Assembly: GCF_002929275.1 (NCBI RefSeq) | Contig: NZ_PJIK01000003.1 | Location: forward strand, 310,001 to 374,000 | DNA from: Arthrobacter sp. ZGTC131 | GTDB lineage: Bacteria > Actinomycetota > Actinomycetes > Actinomycetales > Micrococcaceae | DNA length: 64,000 nucleotides | Direction: 5' to 3' | Shown here: positions 41,294 through 50,196 of the stretch, piece after piece | Position numbering within the stretch: position 1 is the stretch's first letter | Layout of the letters: each line of letters starts with the position of its first letter | The notes under the pieces: model-generated | Told to the model about the DNA's origin: nothing | What the model saw: the letters and a program-made list of their open reading frames with translations, nothing else | Databases searched by the model: none | Made by a program: the position numbers and the translations under genes

Positions 41294-41327
41294 ATCGAGT
41301 GTCAATTGCTTCCTATCGAATGTCAAT
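41294..41327. promoter_or_regulatory. 13-base direct repeats ahead of the DUF2975-XRE pair
   Basis: ATCGAGTGTCAAT (41294-41306) and ATCGAATGTCAAT (41315-41327) match at 12 of 13 positions with 21 bases between starts, which is two helical turns. On the gene strand each reads ATTGACAYTCGAT and contains TTGACA, so a promoter role (-35 element) is possible as well as an operator role. The remaining sequence up to 41506 shows nothing recognisable. Confidence 0.5.
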
Positions 41328-41506
41328 ATCTTTCGCTTGCCGTCATCCCCGCTCGGATGCTTCCCGGACCTTTCCAAGTGAGGCAACGTCTCCGCGCGCG
41401 GACACTTTCCATGAGTGACCGCGACCTGTTGCCTGCGGCATGTCCGACGCCTAGGCTTGGCATCTGGGGACCGCAGCGCAGCGGTGGTGGGATCGGAGAA
41501 AATATC

Positions 41507-41617
41507 GTGACAGCCAAAGTCAAACTTCGGGTCCGGGTGGACCTCGATGGTGCACACGTGCAGGTCTCGGCGTGCTGGCACACCACAGCGCTAGGTGCCC
41601 GGGCTTGTACGCCGTAA
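41507..41617 (+). pseudogene. truncated remnant of a small STAS-like protein gene
   Basis: The GTG at 41507 follows GGAGA with good spacing and opens a protein-like sequence: TAKVKLRVRVDLDGAHVQVS, then ACWHTTALGAR. After 36 codons it meets a stop. In the next frame the sequence continues more sensibly as LYAVMHPEAATKIPCYAS before another stop at about 41668. Alternating charged and hydrophobic beta-strand residues recall small STAS-like proteins of Arthrobacter-type genomes. I read it as a decayed N-terminus. It lies just ahead of a small hypothetical gene. Confidence 0.4.
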
Positions 41618-41746
41618 TGCACCCTGAAGCCGCAACGAAAATTCCGTGCTACGCCTCGGCCGCTGCCTGACCACGGCCGCGCTAGGCGCAACCCCGGCAG
41701 ACCCGGAAACCTACCGAGTTCAACTCACACCAGGAAGTTGATCAGA

Positions 41747-41992
41747 ATGCACATTAAGGACCATTGGAACCGCATCGACCACACCACGCAGAAGTGGCTC
41801 ATCGACAATCCGGGATGCCAGATCCTCCCCCGAACCATCACGGCCGTAATCAGCAAGGAGACCGGCGACGCCGACGAGGCAGACCAGCACGGCGAGGCAG
41901 TGCTTTCCCAGGAAGACCGCGACTTCATTCGCGCCAGGGCGAATGACCACCGGCCTCACGAGTACCGTTTCTTTGACTCAACCCAACCCTGA
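41747..41992 (+). CDS. small hypothetical protein
   Basis: An 81-aa soluble protein starting at ATG 41747, which is 9 bases behind AGGAAG (a TTG at 41738 would overlap that site). It begins MHIKDHWNRIDHTTQKWLID and carries an acidic middle (GDADEADQHGEAV) and LSQEDRDFIRARA. No family is recognised. Composition is normal for a cytosolic protein. It is convergent with the Mrp operon end. Confidence 0.65.
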   Translation: MHIKDHWNRIDHTTQKWLIDNPGCQILPRTITAVISKETGDADEADQHGEAVLSQEDRDFIRARANDHRPHEYRFFDSTQP

Positions 41993-42037
41993 GTGCTCAC
42001 CGCTGAGTTCCGTGCTCCACCGTGGGTTTGGGCAAGC

Positions 42038-42451
42038 TTAACCAGCGGCGCGGTTCCCGCCGTCGGGCTCCGCGTCCCTGGCCGCCTGGGCGGCCTTCAG
42101 CACTACGGCTTCCAGCTCATCGGAGCTGAGCAGCTCCTTGTGGAGGTGCTTGGTGCGGTAGCCCGCACGGCCCACCATGTGGGCGGAAACCGGCACCGTC
42201 AGCAGCTGGAAGATCCAGGCCACCAGCAGTACCGGCCACACCCACCAGGTGCGCAGCTGGAGCCCCACCGCGGCCAGCAGCAGGAACAGCCCAAGCACCT
42301 GCGGCTTGGTGGCCGAGTGCATGCGGCTCATGAGGTCGGGGAAGCGCAGCAGGCCGATGGCTGCGGCCAGCGACATCACCGCACCCACGATCATGAAGAC
42401 GGCCGACACCGCGTCGATCACGGTGTCCACGGTGCTGGCATCAGGATTCAT
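42038..42451 (-). CDS. mrpG: Mrp antiporter subunit G
   Basis: About 137 aa with three hydrophobic helices. The conserved MrpG/MnhG stretch AAAIGLLRFPDLMSRMHSAT then KPQVLGLFLLLA is present. MrpG is a small membrane subunit of the multi-subunit Na+(K+)/H+ antiporter. I start at ATG 42451, which overlaps the mrpF stop by 11 bases. The C-terminus carries an Ala/Glu-rich tail. It is the last gene of the operon. Confidence 0.92.
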   Translation of the reverse strand: MNPDASTVDTVIDAVSAVFMIVGAVMSLAAAIGLLRFPDLMSRMHSATKPQVLGLFLLLAAVGLQLRTWWVWPVLLVAWIFQLLTVPVSAHMVGRAGYRTKHLHKELLSSDELEAVVLKAAQAARDAEPDGGNRAAG

Positions 42452-42719
42452 TGGTCTGCCCCCGCCGGTCCGCCACGAAGCGGGCCACAGTGACCGAGCC
42501 GATGAAGCCGATGATGGACACGGCAACGAGCAGCATCAGGTTGTTGAGGTGCCTGTTCACGGCCATGTCGATGCACAGCGCCGCTCCGAGAATGGCCAGC
42601 AGCACGTCCGCCGCCAGCACCCGGTCCAGCAGGGACGGGCCGCGGGCTATCCGCACGATCGCTCCTGCGGCGGCGAGGGACAGCACCACTGCCGTGACGG
42701 TCAGGACCAATTCCATCAT
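42441..42719 (-). CDS. mrpF: Mrp antiporter subunit F
   Basis: A 92-aa, three-helix protein. The segment RIARGPSLLDRVLAADVLLA is the MrpF/MnhF signature. It belongs to the Na+/H+ antiporter complex. It overlaps mrpE by four bases upstream and mrpG downstream, so translation of the set is coupled. Confidence 0.92.
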   Translation of the reverse strand: MMELVLTVTAVVLSLAAAGAIVRIARGPSLLDRVLAADVLLAILGAALCIDMAVNRHLNNLMLLVAVSIIGFIGSVTVARFVADRRGQTNES

Positions 42720-43261
42720 GCGGCAACCTCCTGGTTCAGGGCGGCAAGCTCTTCCTTGGTTCCCATGACCCGGATGAGCCCTGCCTCGGTGTCCCGGACC
42801 TCCGTGCGGAGTTTCAGCACGTCGTCGGCGTTCCGGACGTTCAGCCCGTGGATGTACAGCGTGGAGGTGGACCTGTCCACCTCCACCACCAGTGATCCGG
42901 GGATGAGGGAGATGACGTGCCCTGTGGCCGTCACCATGAGGTCAGAATGGCTCCGCAACGGCACAGCGACGACGGCGTTGGTCACCTTGGGCCCCTGGGC
43001 CACGGCCAGGTAGAAGACCTGGAAACTGGCGGCCGCCACCCTGCCGATGAACATGACGGCGAACGGAACCGCCCGGAGGACATTGAACCGCCCGCTCAGC
43101 TCCACCGGCGGCAGGTAGAACAGACGCGCCACTGCGGCGGCCAGCAAGGCTCCGAACAGCAGGTTGCCCGGGCTGAAGTCCTGCCACAGGGCGCCCCAGA
43201 CAATCACGAGCCAGACGAGCAGCGGCAATTCCTGCCGCAGGGAGATTCGCTGGCGGCTCAT
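42716..43261 (-). CDS. mrpE: Mrp antiporter subunit E
   Basis: A 181-aa protein with N-terminal hydrophobic helices (LPLLVWLVIVWGALWQDFSP) and a cytoplasmic C-terminal domain (GHVISLIPGSLVVEVDRSTS, then TLYIHGLNVRNADD). This is the MrpE pattern. The subunit is needed for assembly of the antiporter. Its start overlaps the mrpD stop (43258-43261). Confidence 0.92.
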   Translation of the reverse strand: MSRQRISLRQELPLLVWLVIVWGALWQDFSPGNLLFGALLAAAVARLFYLPPVELSGRFNVLRAVPFAVMFIGRVAAASFQVFYLAVAQGPKVTNAVVAVPLRSHSDLMVTATGHVISLIPGSLVVEVDRSTSTLYIHGLNVRNADDVLKLRTEVRDTEAGLIRVMGTKEELAALNQEVAA

Positions 43262-44862
43262 TTGCCGCCACCGCCCAAGGCCAGTCCCGGAACAGGCGCA
43301 TTCTCGCCCAGCACCGACTCGATGTACGCGGACCTGTCCAGCATGGTCGCGGCGGACTGGTTCGCCACTTCAAACAGCGGGCCGGCAAAGACGGTCAATG
43401 CCACGCCAAGTACCACCAGCCCCAGTGTGGAGCCCACCATGGTCCGCGGCAGCAGTGTCACGTTGGTCCTGCCCGCGCGATGGCCGGTCGCTGAGTCCTT
43501 GGCCTCGGCGAGCAGCACGGGATCCGGGTGCTCGGCGTCCTCGGGCTTCCGCCAGAACGCACGGTTCCACACGCGGGCAACCGCCAGCAGCGTCAAAAGG
43601 CTGGTCACCGCCCCGCCAATGACCAGCGCGTAGGCCAGCGGCGTGCCCAGCCCGATGCCCGCCTGCATCAGGCCGAGTTTGCCCAGGAAACCTGAGAACG
43701 GCGGAATCCCGGCCAGGTTCATGGCGGGCACGAAGAACAGGAGGCCCAGGAGCGGGGACAGCTTGGCCAGCCCGGCCAGCCGGTCCACGGAGGAGCTTCC
43801 GCCGCGCCGTTCAATTAGGCCGGTGACCAGGAAGAGGCTGGTCTGGATGGTGATGTGGTGCGCCACGTAGAACACGGCCGCACCGAGCCCGGCCACCGAG
43901 GACAGCGCCAGTCCGAACACCATATAGCCGATGTGGCTGACCAGCGTGAACGAAAGCAAACGCTTGATGTCGCTCTGGGCGAGGGCGCCAAGGATTCCCA
44001 CCACCATGGTGAGCAGCGCCGCCACCATGAGCGGCGAATTGAGGCTGTCTCCCGGGAAGAGGAGCGTTTCGGTGCGCACCATGGCGTAGACGCCCACCTT
44101 GGTCAGCAGGCCAGCGAACACGGCGGTGACGGGTGCCGGGGCCGTGGGGTAGGAGTCAGGCAGCCAGAAGGACAGCGGGAAGACGGCGGCCTTGATGCCG
44201 AAGGCGACGAGCAGCATGACGTGCAGGAGGGTCTTGGTGCCCTGGTCGAGCTCCGCGAGTTTGATGGCAAGGTCGGCCATGTTGATGGTTCCGGTGGCGC
44301 CGTAGATCATGGCGATGGCGATGAGGAACAGCACGGAGGACACCACGGAAACCACCACGTACGTGACCCCGGCGCGGATGCGCGGGCCGGTGCCGCCCAG
44401 CGTCATCAGCACGTAACTCGCCGTCAGCAGGATCTCGAAGCCGACGTAAAGGTTGAAAAGGTCGCCGGAGAGGAACGCGTTGGAGACGCCCGCCACGAGG
44501 ATCAGGTACGTGGGGTGGAAGATCGAGACCGGGGCATCCTGGTCGCCGTCGGCCATGCCCTGGCCGGTGGCATACACCAGGACCGCCAGGCTCACCGCGG
44601 AGGAGACCACCAGCATCAGCGAGGAGAACTGGTCCACTACCAGGACGATTCCCCAGGGCGGCAGCCAGCCGCCGATGTTCACCGCCTCAGTCCCGCCGCC
44701 CCAGACGGACGCCAGCAGCCAGCACTCCAGCAGCAGCGTCAGGGACAAAAGGGCGATGCTCACGGCACGCTGCGCGTGGGAATGCCGGATCAGCAGGAAC
44801 GTCAGCGCGGCGCCCAGGATGGGAAGTACGACGGCGAGCGGGGCAAGGCTTGCGATGTTCAC
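43258..44862 (-). CDS. mrpD: Mrp antiporter subunit D
   Basis: A 534-aa polytopic protein of about 14 helices, homologous to the proton-pumping NuoM/NuoN subunits. The key Lys/His-containing segments LLVAFGIKAAVFPLSFWLPD and FTLVSHIGYMVFGLALSSV are present, with the early Glu in NLYVGFEILL. In Mrp it forms part of the ion path with MrpA. It overlaps mrpC and mrpE by four bases each. Confidence 0.93.
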   Translation of the reverse strand: MNIASLAPLAVVLPILGAALTFLLIRHSHAQRAVSIALLSLTLLLECWLLASVWGGGTEAVNIGGWLPPWGIVLVVDQFSSLMLVVSSAVSLAVLVYATGQGMADGDQDAPVSIFHPTYLILVAGVSNAFLSGDLFNLYVGFEILLTASYVLMTLGGTGPRIRAGVTYVVVSVVSSVLFLIAIAMIYGATGTINMADLAIKLAELDQGTKTLLHVMLLVAFGIKAAVFPLSFWLPDSYPTAPAPVTAVFAGLLTKVGVYAMVRTETLLFPGDSLNSPLMVAALLTMVVGILGALAQSDIKRLLSFTLVSHIGYMVFGLALSSVAGLGAAVFYVAHHITIQTSLFLVTGLIERRGGSSSVDRLAGLAKLSPLLGLLFFVPAMNLAGIPPFSGFLGKLGLMQAGIGLGTPLAYALVIGGAVTSLLTLLAVARVWNRAFWRKPEDAEHPDPVLLAEAKDSATGHRAGRTNVTLLPRTMVGSTLGLVVLGVALTVFAGPLFEVANQSAATMLDRSAYIESVLGENAPVPGLALGGGGK

Positions 44863-45422
44863 TTCACGCCTCCTTCCGGGCCGGGGTGCACGTTGGCGGA
44901 GCCGGGTTTTTCCTCCAGGGCGGCGTCCTCGGCGAGGATCGTCTTGCCGCCTGCCCTGACGGTGGCCGGCGAATCCGTGACCCCGGATCCGTCGGAGCCG
45001 ATCATGGTCAGCGGGAACTCCGAAGTTTCCACCGGGATGACGGCGTCGTCCTCCGCGTCGAAACTCGGCGTTTCCGCCACGCGGCGGTCTTCGACGTCGT
45101 CCGGGATCTCATCCTGGCGGGCCAGCACCCAGGTCCGGTAAATGATGCCGAGCATGAAGGCCGTGACGGCAAACGAAATCACAATGGACGTCAGGATCAG
45201 GGCCTGCGGCAGGGGGTCGTTGTAGGCGCCCGGGTCGGTGTCCTTGCTGAAGAACGGGGCCATGCCCGCGTACCCGCCGGTGGCCAGGATCAGCAGGTTG
45301 GTGGCATTGGCCAGGAGCATCAGGCCCAGGAGCACACGCGTGAGGCTGCGTTCCAGAATGAGGTAGATGCCGCACGCGTAGAGCGCACCCATGACGGTCA
45401 GCAGGGTGAGGTTGACGCTCAT
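44859..45422 (-). CDS. mrpC: Mrp antiporter subunit C, with long tail
   Basis: A 187-aa homologue of NuoK. Three helices lie in the first 110 residues, including the typical LLGLMLLANATNLLILATGG. The remaining 75 residues are an acidic, Pro/Asp-rich cytoplasmic tail (DEIPDDVEDRR and onward) that makes the protein longer than the common 110-115 aa MrpC. Such extensions are seen in actinobacteria. It overlaps both neighbours by four bases. Confidence 0.92.
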   Translation of the reverse strand: MSVNLTLLTVMGALYACGIYLILERSLTRVLLGLMLLANATNLLILATGGYAGMAPFFSKDTDPGAYNDPLPQALILTSIVISFAVTAFMLGIIYRTWVLARQDEIPDDVEDRRVAETPSFDAEDDAVIPVETSEFPLTMIGSDGSGVTDSPATVRAGGKTILAEDAALEEKPGSANVHPGPEGGVK

Positions 45423-48400
45423 GCCTTGCCCCTTGCTGTAGTTTCGGCCGGTACGCCGCCGGGCATTAGGTCATCGGACGGCTCGGGTGCTGGTTCCCCG
45501 GCCTGGCCGGGCGGTTGTTCCTCAAAGTGCTCGTCGATCTCCGCGCCCAGGCTCCGGAGCACATCCAGCACCAGCCCGATCACCACGATGTAGACGCCGG
45601 TATCGAAGATGGTGGACGTGACGAACTTGATGTCGCCGAAGACCGGCAGCCAGAACTGGAGGATGGCGCTCTGGAAAACCTGGCCGCCCAGCATGACCGG
45701 TACCACGCCGGAGGCCGCCGCCGTGGCCAGACCGATCCCCAGCAGTGTTCCCGCGCTGATGGGCGTGGCCTCCCGCAGCTCGAAGCGGCCGCCCGCGAGG
45801 TAGCGCAGGGTCAGCGCAAGGCCCGCCATGAGTCCGCCGGCGAAGCCGCCGCCCGGGAGGTTGTGTCCCGCCAGCAGGAGGTACAGGGAAAAGATGATCA
45901 TCGAGTGGAAGATCAGCCGGGTGACCACCTCGAAGATGATGGAGCGGCGCTCCGGTGCGAGCGTGCGGCCGGCAACCAGCCAGGCGTCGCGCGTGGACGC
46001 GGCGAATTTACGACTCAGGGCCAGGGCCGCGCCGTCCCGGGACGATTTGTCGACGCCGGTGCGGCGGCCGACGGTGCCCTCGGCAACCGTTGACGACGTG
46101 CGGATCCGGTCGCCGCGGCCCTTGACGAAGATGAGGCTGGCGACGCCGGTGGCGGCCAGCGCCAGCACGGAAATTTCGCCGAACGTGTCCCATACGCGGA
46201 TGTCGACGAGCGTGACGTTGACGATGTTCAGCCCGCCGCCACCCTCATAGGCGAGTTTCGGGAACTCGAGGGACACCGGAGCGGCAATGCGGGAGCCCAT
46301 GGCGTGGATGGCGACGAAGATCATGGTGACGCCGAAGGCCAGCCCGATGATCACGCGGACCACCCTGTACTTGCCGCCGGTGCGGTCCCGCAGCTCGGCC
46401 GGAAGGCTGCGCATGGCCAGCACGAAGGCCACGAGGATGATGGTTTCCACCAGCATCTGGGTCAGCGCGAGGTCCGGCGCGCCCTGCAGCGCAAACATCA
46501 GGGCGATGCCGTAGCCGGTCACCGAGACCATGAGCACCGCCAGGAACCGCTTGTTGGCCCGGACAGCTGCCAGTGCCCCGATCACGATCCCCGCTCCCGC
46601 CACGAGCTGCAGCGGAGAGTTCGGATCCACGAAGTACAGGCCCTCCGGCAGCGGCTTGTTCGCGGCGATCAGGGCGGCCAGCGGGAGCACGAAGGCGACG
46701 CTGAGGATCACGGCGAGGTAGAAGTACAGCGAACCGCGCTGCGTCCGTCCGGTGATCCAGACGGCGACGTCGTCCAGGGCGCCGATGGTCAGTTGGTAGC
46801 CGCGGTCGGCGTCGATCCATGCGGGGACGGCGCTCTGTGCCCGGTCCACCAGCCCCCGGCCGTAGAACATTGCCGCGCCGATCGCGAAGGTCACCGCCGT
46901 CAGCCCGAGCGCGGGAGTGAATCCGTGCCACAGCGCGAGGTGCCCCGCGGCGGCAGCAGCAGTGCCGCCGTCGGACGCTCCCTCAGCAAAAAGGGCCGCA
47001 TACGGCTGGATCCAGCCGTCCACCGGGGCTGGCCAGAGGCCGTAGGCAATGGTGAGGGCGCTCAGGATGGCCGGCGCCGCCAGGAAGGACGGCTTGATGG
47101 CCTTGAACGGTGTGCGGTCCACCCCCGTCTTCACGGCAAAGGCACCCCACATGAACCGCGCGCTGTACGCGAACGTGAGCACAGAACCGGCCACCACGCC
47201 CGCGAGCACCACCGTGCCCCAGGGCCCGTATTCCGGCTCGCCGGCGAAGTGGACGAACGCCTCGAGCACCGATTCCTTGGCCACGAAGCCGCCCAGCAGC
47301 GGAACGCCGGCCATGGACGCGGCGCCGATCCCGGACACCACGGCGAGGGCCCGGGAGGACCGGAAAACGCCGGAGAGCTTGCGGATATCGCGCGTGCCAG
47401 CCTGGTGGTCGATGATTCCCACCACGAGGAACAGCGTGGCTTTGAAAAGTCCGTGGGCGAGCAGCATGGCGAGCCCTGCGAGCGCGGCATCGGGTTTTCC
47501 GAGCCCGACGACCATGGTGAGGAAGCCGAGCTGGCTCACAGTTCCATAGGCAAGGATCAGCTTGATGTCCGTCTGGCGCAGGGCCCGGTAGCCGCCCACC
47601 AGCATGGTGGCCAGCCCAAGACCCAAGACCATGGGCAGCCAGAACGCGGTGTCGGTGAACCCCGGGGCCAGGCGCGCCACGATGTAGACGCCGGCTTTCA
47701 CCATCGCGGCGGCGTGCAGGTAGGCGCTCACGGGAGTGGGCGCCGCCATGGCCCCCGGCAGCCAGAAGTGGAAGGGAACCAGCGCGGATTTGGTTACCGC
47801 GCCGATCAGGATAAGGACCACGGCGGCGCCCGCGGCTCCCGCTGCCTCCCCGGCCACGAGCTCCGGCGCCCGTGCCAGGATGGCCGAGATCCGGTAGGTG
47901 CCCGCGCTGGTGCCGAGCATGATCAGCCCGACGAGCATCGCCAGCCCGCCGGCAGTGGTGACCATGAGCGCCTGCAGGGCGGAACGCCGGGCAGCCAACC
48001 GTGTGCGGGCGTACCCGATCAGGAGGTAGGACAGGACGGTGGTGAGTTCCCAGAAGATGAAGAGCATCAGCAGGTCATCCGCCGTGACCAGCCCGAACAT
48101 GGCCCCGGCGAAGGCCAGGAGCTGCGCGCCGAACCCGCCCAGGTAGCTGTCCTTGTTCTTGAAATAGCGGGCGCAGTACACCAGCACCAGGGCACCGACG
48201 CCGAGCACCAGCAGGGACATGACCCAGGCGAGGGCGTCCATGCGGAACGCGAACTCGATGCCGAGGCCCGGGATCCAAGGGATGGTTTCCGTAAGTGACC
48301 CCGGGCCTGCTCCGGCGGACTCCGCCGCGGACCCGTGGCCGGCGCCGCCCTGGTAGATGGAACCGTGCTGAAAGAGCAGCCAGATGAACGATCCGGCGGG

Positions 48401-48499
48401 TACGGCAGCCAGCGCGTAGAACGAACTCCGGCGGAATTTCCGGAAGATGAAGGGCGCCACAGCGGCCACCGCAAAGTGCACGGCAAGGACTGTGATCAC
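45419..48499 (-). CDS. mrpA: Mrp antiporter subunit A with fused MrpB domain
   Basis: A 1026-aa protein. About 1-790 are the NuoL-like MrpA with some 20 helices (FIFWELTTVLSYLLIGYART, VTKSALVPFHFWLPGAMAAP, YGTVSQLGFLTMVVGLGKPD). Residues 850-990 are the MrpB domain (TRLIFHSMIIFSLYLLLAGH, then NLPGGGFAGGLMAGLAL). No separate mrpB exists, so the operon is A(B)-C-D-E-F-G. The complex exchanges Na+ (or K+) for H+ and protects against salt and alkali. The GTG start at 48499 has GGAGA upstream. It is divergent from an MFS gene across 190 bases with no further recognised elements. Confidence 0.94.
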   Translation of the reverse strand: MITVLAVHFAVAAVAPFIFRKFRRSSFYALAAVPAGSFIWLLFQHGSIYQGGAGHGSAAESAGAGPGSLTETIPWIPGLGIEFAFRMDALAWVMSLLVLGVGALVLVYCARYFKNKDSYLGGFGAQLLAFAGAMFGLVTADDLLMLFIFWELTTVLSYLLIGYARTRLAARRSALQALMVTTAGGLAMLVGLIMLGTSAGTYRISAILARAPELVAGEAAGAAGAAVVLILIGAVTKSALVPFHFWLPGAMAAPTPVSAYLHAAAMVKAGVYIVARLAPGFTDTAFWLPMVLGLGLATMLVGGYRALRQTDIKLILAYGTVSQLGFLTMVVGLGKPDAALAGLAMLLAHGLFKATLFLVVGIIDHQAGTRDIRKLSGVFRSSRALAVVSGIGAASMAGVPLLGGFVAKESVLEAFVHFAGEPEYGPWGTVVLAGVVAGSVLTFAYSARFMWGAFAVKTGVDRTPFKAIKPSFLAAPAILSALTIAYGLWPAPVDGWIQPYAALFAEGASDGGTAAAAAGHLALWHGFTPALGLTAVTFAIGAAMFYGRGLVDRAQSAVPAWIDADRGYQLTIGALDDVAVWITGRTQRGSLYFYLAVILSVAFVLPLAALIAANKPLPEGLYFVDPNSPLQLVAGAGIVIGALAAVRANKRFLAVLMVSVTGYGIALMFALQGAPDLALTQMLVETIILVAFVLAMRSLPAELRDRTGGKYRVVRVIIGLAFGVTMIFVAIHAMGSRIAAPVSLEFPKLAYEGGGGLNIVNVTLVDIRVWDTFGEISVLALAATGVASLIFVKGRGDRIRTSSTVAEGTVGRRTGVDKSSRDGAALALSRKFAASTRDAWLVAGRTLAPERRSIIFEVVTRLIFHSMIIFSLYLLLAGHNLPGGGFAGGLMAGLALTLRYLAGGRFELREATPISAGTLLGIGLATAAASGVVPVMLGGQVFQSAILQFWLPVFGDIKFVTSTIFDTGVYIVVIGLVLDVLRSLGAEIDEHFEEQPPGQAGEPAPEPSDDLMPGGVPAETTARGKA

Positions 48500-48690
48500 T
48501 GGTATCTCCGCAAAGTCAGAAATTCGATTGTCAAAAGTTGGAGCAGGCGGTCATTCGTTGGGTTCGGTCCGGACAGTTTATCAAGGGGGCGCTGACAGTT
48601 TTCCCGCCGGGGCGCGAAGCTAGCCCATGTTTCGCCAGTCCGCGGGAGAGTTTCCGTCCCGTGTTCGCCGCGGGCGGATAGCATCGCCGT

Positions 48691-50094
48691 ATGAACTCCG
48701 CCGCCGCGCCCGAAGCCACGCAGCCGTCCTCGGAACTCGAAGCCGGGAACCAGGCGTCCAACAAGGGACGCATCCTTGCCTGGGCGGCGTGGGACTGGGG
48801 GTCCGCCGCGTTCAACGCGGTCATGACCACGTTCGTCTTCACCGTGTACCTGACCTCCAGGGCGTTCGGCGGCGAAGATCAGGCCTCGGCGGTGCTGGGC
48901 GGGGCTCTGGCCATCGCGGGGGCGGCCATCGCCGTGCTCGCACCTGTCACCGGCCAGCGCTCGGACACCGGCGGACGGCGCAAGCTGTGGCTGGGAGTCA
49001 ACACGGCCGCCGTCGCCCTCCTGACCGCCCTATGCTTCTTCGTGTTTCCCCGCCCGGAGTTCCTCCTCCTGGGGGTTTCACTGATCGCCCTGGCCAACGT
49101 GTTCTTCGAATTCGCCGGCGTCAACTACAACGCCATGCTGGCGCAGATCTCGACGCCGCGGAACATCGGCAAGATCAGCGGCTTCGGCTGGGGCATGGGG
49201 TACTTGGGCGGCATCGTTGCCCTGCTGATTGTGCTCCAGCTCTTCGTCCAGCCCAGCTTTGAATGGTTTGGCGCCTCAACCCAGGACAGCCTCAACATCC
49301 GGCTCGTGGCAGTGTTCTCTGCCCTGTGGTTTTTCATCTTCGCCCTGCCCGTGCTGTTCGCGGTCCCGGAGCTGCCCAAGCCCCGGCGCAGCGCCCGCAT
49401 CGGGTTCCTGGCGTCTTACGGGCTGCTGGTTCGCCGGATCAAGGCGATCTACCGGACCAGCCCGCACACCATCTTCTTCCTCCTGGCCAGCGCCATCTTC
49501 CGTGACGGTCTGGCTGCGGTGTTCACCTTCGGCGGGATCATAGCCGCCGGGACTTTCGGCTTCGAACTGTCGCAGGTCATCTTCTTCGCGATCTTCGGCA
49601 ATGTGGTGGCGGCAGTGGGCGCCGTCATCGGCGGTTTCCTGGACGACAGGGTGGGCCCGAAAAGGGTGATACTTGGCTCGCTGGTGGGGCTGCTGGTCGC
49701 CGGCACCGTCATCCTGGTGCTGGGCAACGGCGATTACACGTTCTTCGGGATGAACTGGGCGGGCAGCACCACCTTCTGGGTGTTCGGGCTCTTCCTCTGC
49801 CTGTTCGTGGGCCCCGCCCAGGCATCCTCCCGCGCCTACCTGGCCCGGCTGGCTCCGCAGGGTGAATCCGGCGAGCTGTTTGGCCTGTACGCAACCACCG
49901 GCCGCGCCGTCAGCTTCCTGGCACCGACGCTGTTCACGGTCTGCATCGCCGTGGCCACTCCCCTGGTGGCCGAAGGGGAGGCCCAGCGCTGGGGCATCCT
50001 GGGCATCATGGTGGTGATCCTCGCCGGGTTCCTGGTCCTCCTCCCCGTAAAGCCGCCCAGCGAAACCGAAATCGCCGTCGTCCCCCAGGCCTAG
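48691..50094 (+). CDS. UMF1/Atg22-like MFS transporter
   Basis: A 467-aa, 12-helix protein of the UMF1 branch of the major facilitator superfamily. The start AWAAWDWGSAAFNAVMTTFV and the loop SGFGWGMGYLGGIVALLIV are characteristic. The motif FLDDRVGPKRVILGSLVGL corresponds to the MFS loop 8-9. These transporters are suggested to export amino acids or other small molecules; the substrate here is unknown. The last base of its stop codon is also the first base of an intergenic repeat unit. Confidence 0.87.
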   Translation: MNSAAAPEATQPSSELEAGNQASNKGRILAWAAWDWGSAAFNAVMTTFVFTVYLTSRAFGGEDQASAVLGGALAIAGAAIAVLAPVTGQRSDTGGRRKLWLGVNTAAVALLTALCFFVFPRPEFLLLGVSLIALANVFFEFAGVNYNAMLAQISTPRNIGKISGFGWGMGYLGGIVALLIVLQLFVQPSFEWFGASTQDSLNIRLVAVFSALWFFIFALPVLFAVPELPKPRRSARIGFLASYGLLVRRIKAIYRTSPHTIFFLLASAIFRDGLAAVFTFGGIIAAGTFGFELSQVIFFAIFGNVVAAVGAVIGGFLDDRVGPKRVILGSLVGLLVAGTVILVLGNGDYTFFGMNWAGSTTFWVFGLFLCLFVGPAQASSRAYLARLAPQGESGELFGLYATTGRAVSFLAPTLFTVCIAVATPLVAEGEAQRWGILGIMVVILAGFLVLLPVKPPSETEIAVVPQA

Positions 50095-50180
50095 CGCGAA
50101 CGGACACTTGAGCCCCCCGCGCGAACGGACGCTTAAGCCCCCGTTTCCCGCGCGGATCAGGGCCGTAAATGTCCTTTCGC
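50094..50180. repeat. GCGCGAACGGAC-type repeat units, direct and inverted
   Basis: GCGCGAACGGACACTTGAGC begins at 50094 and a second copy, GCGCGAACGGACGCTTAAGC, at 50119; 18 of 20 positions are equal. A reverse-oriented partial copy, GTCCTTTCGC, is at 50171-50180. They match the units at 31984-32003, 32102-32150 and 33521-33542, so the family is dispersed over at least three intergenic regions in this window. Confidence 0.8.
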
Positions 50181-50196
50181 GGACTAGGCTGATGCT

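Noticed and set aside
46304-48298. 664-codon open frame on the plus strand opposite mrpA
   Set aside because: Shadow of a long GC-rich gene; charged low-complexity sequence, no start context, no family features.
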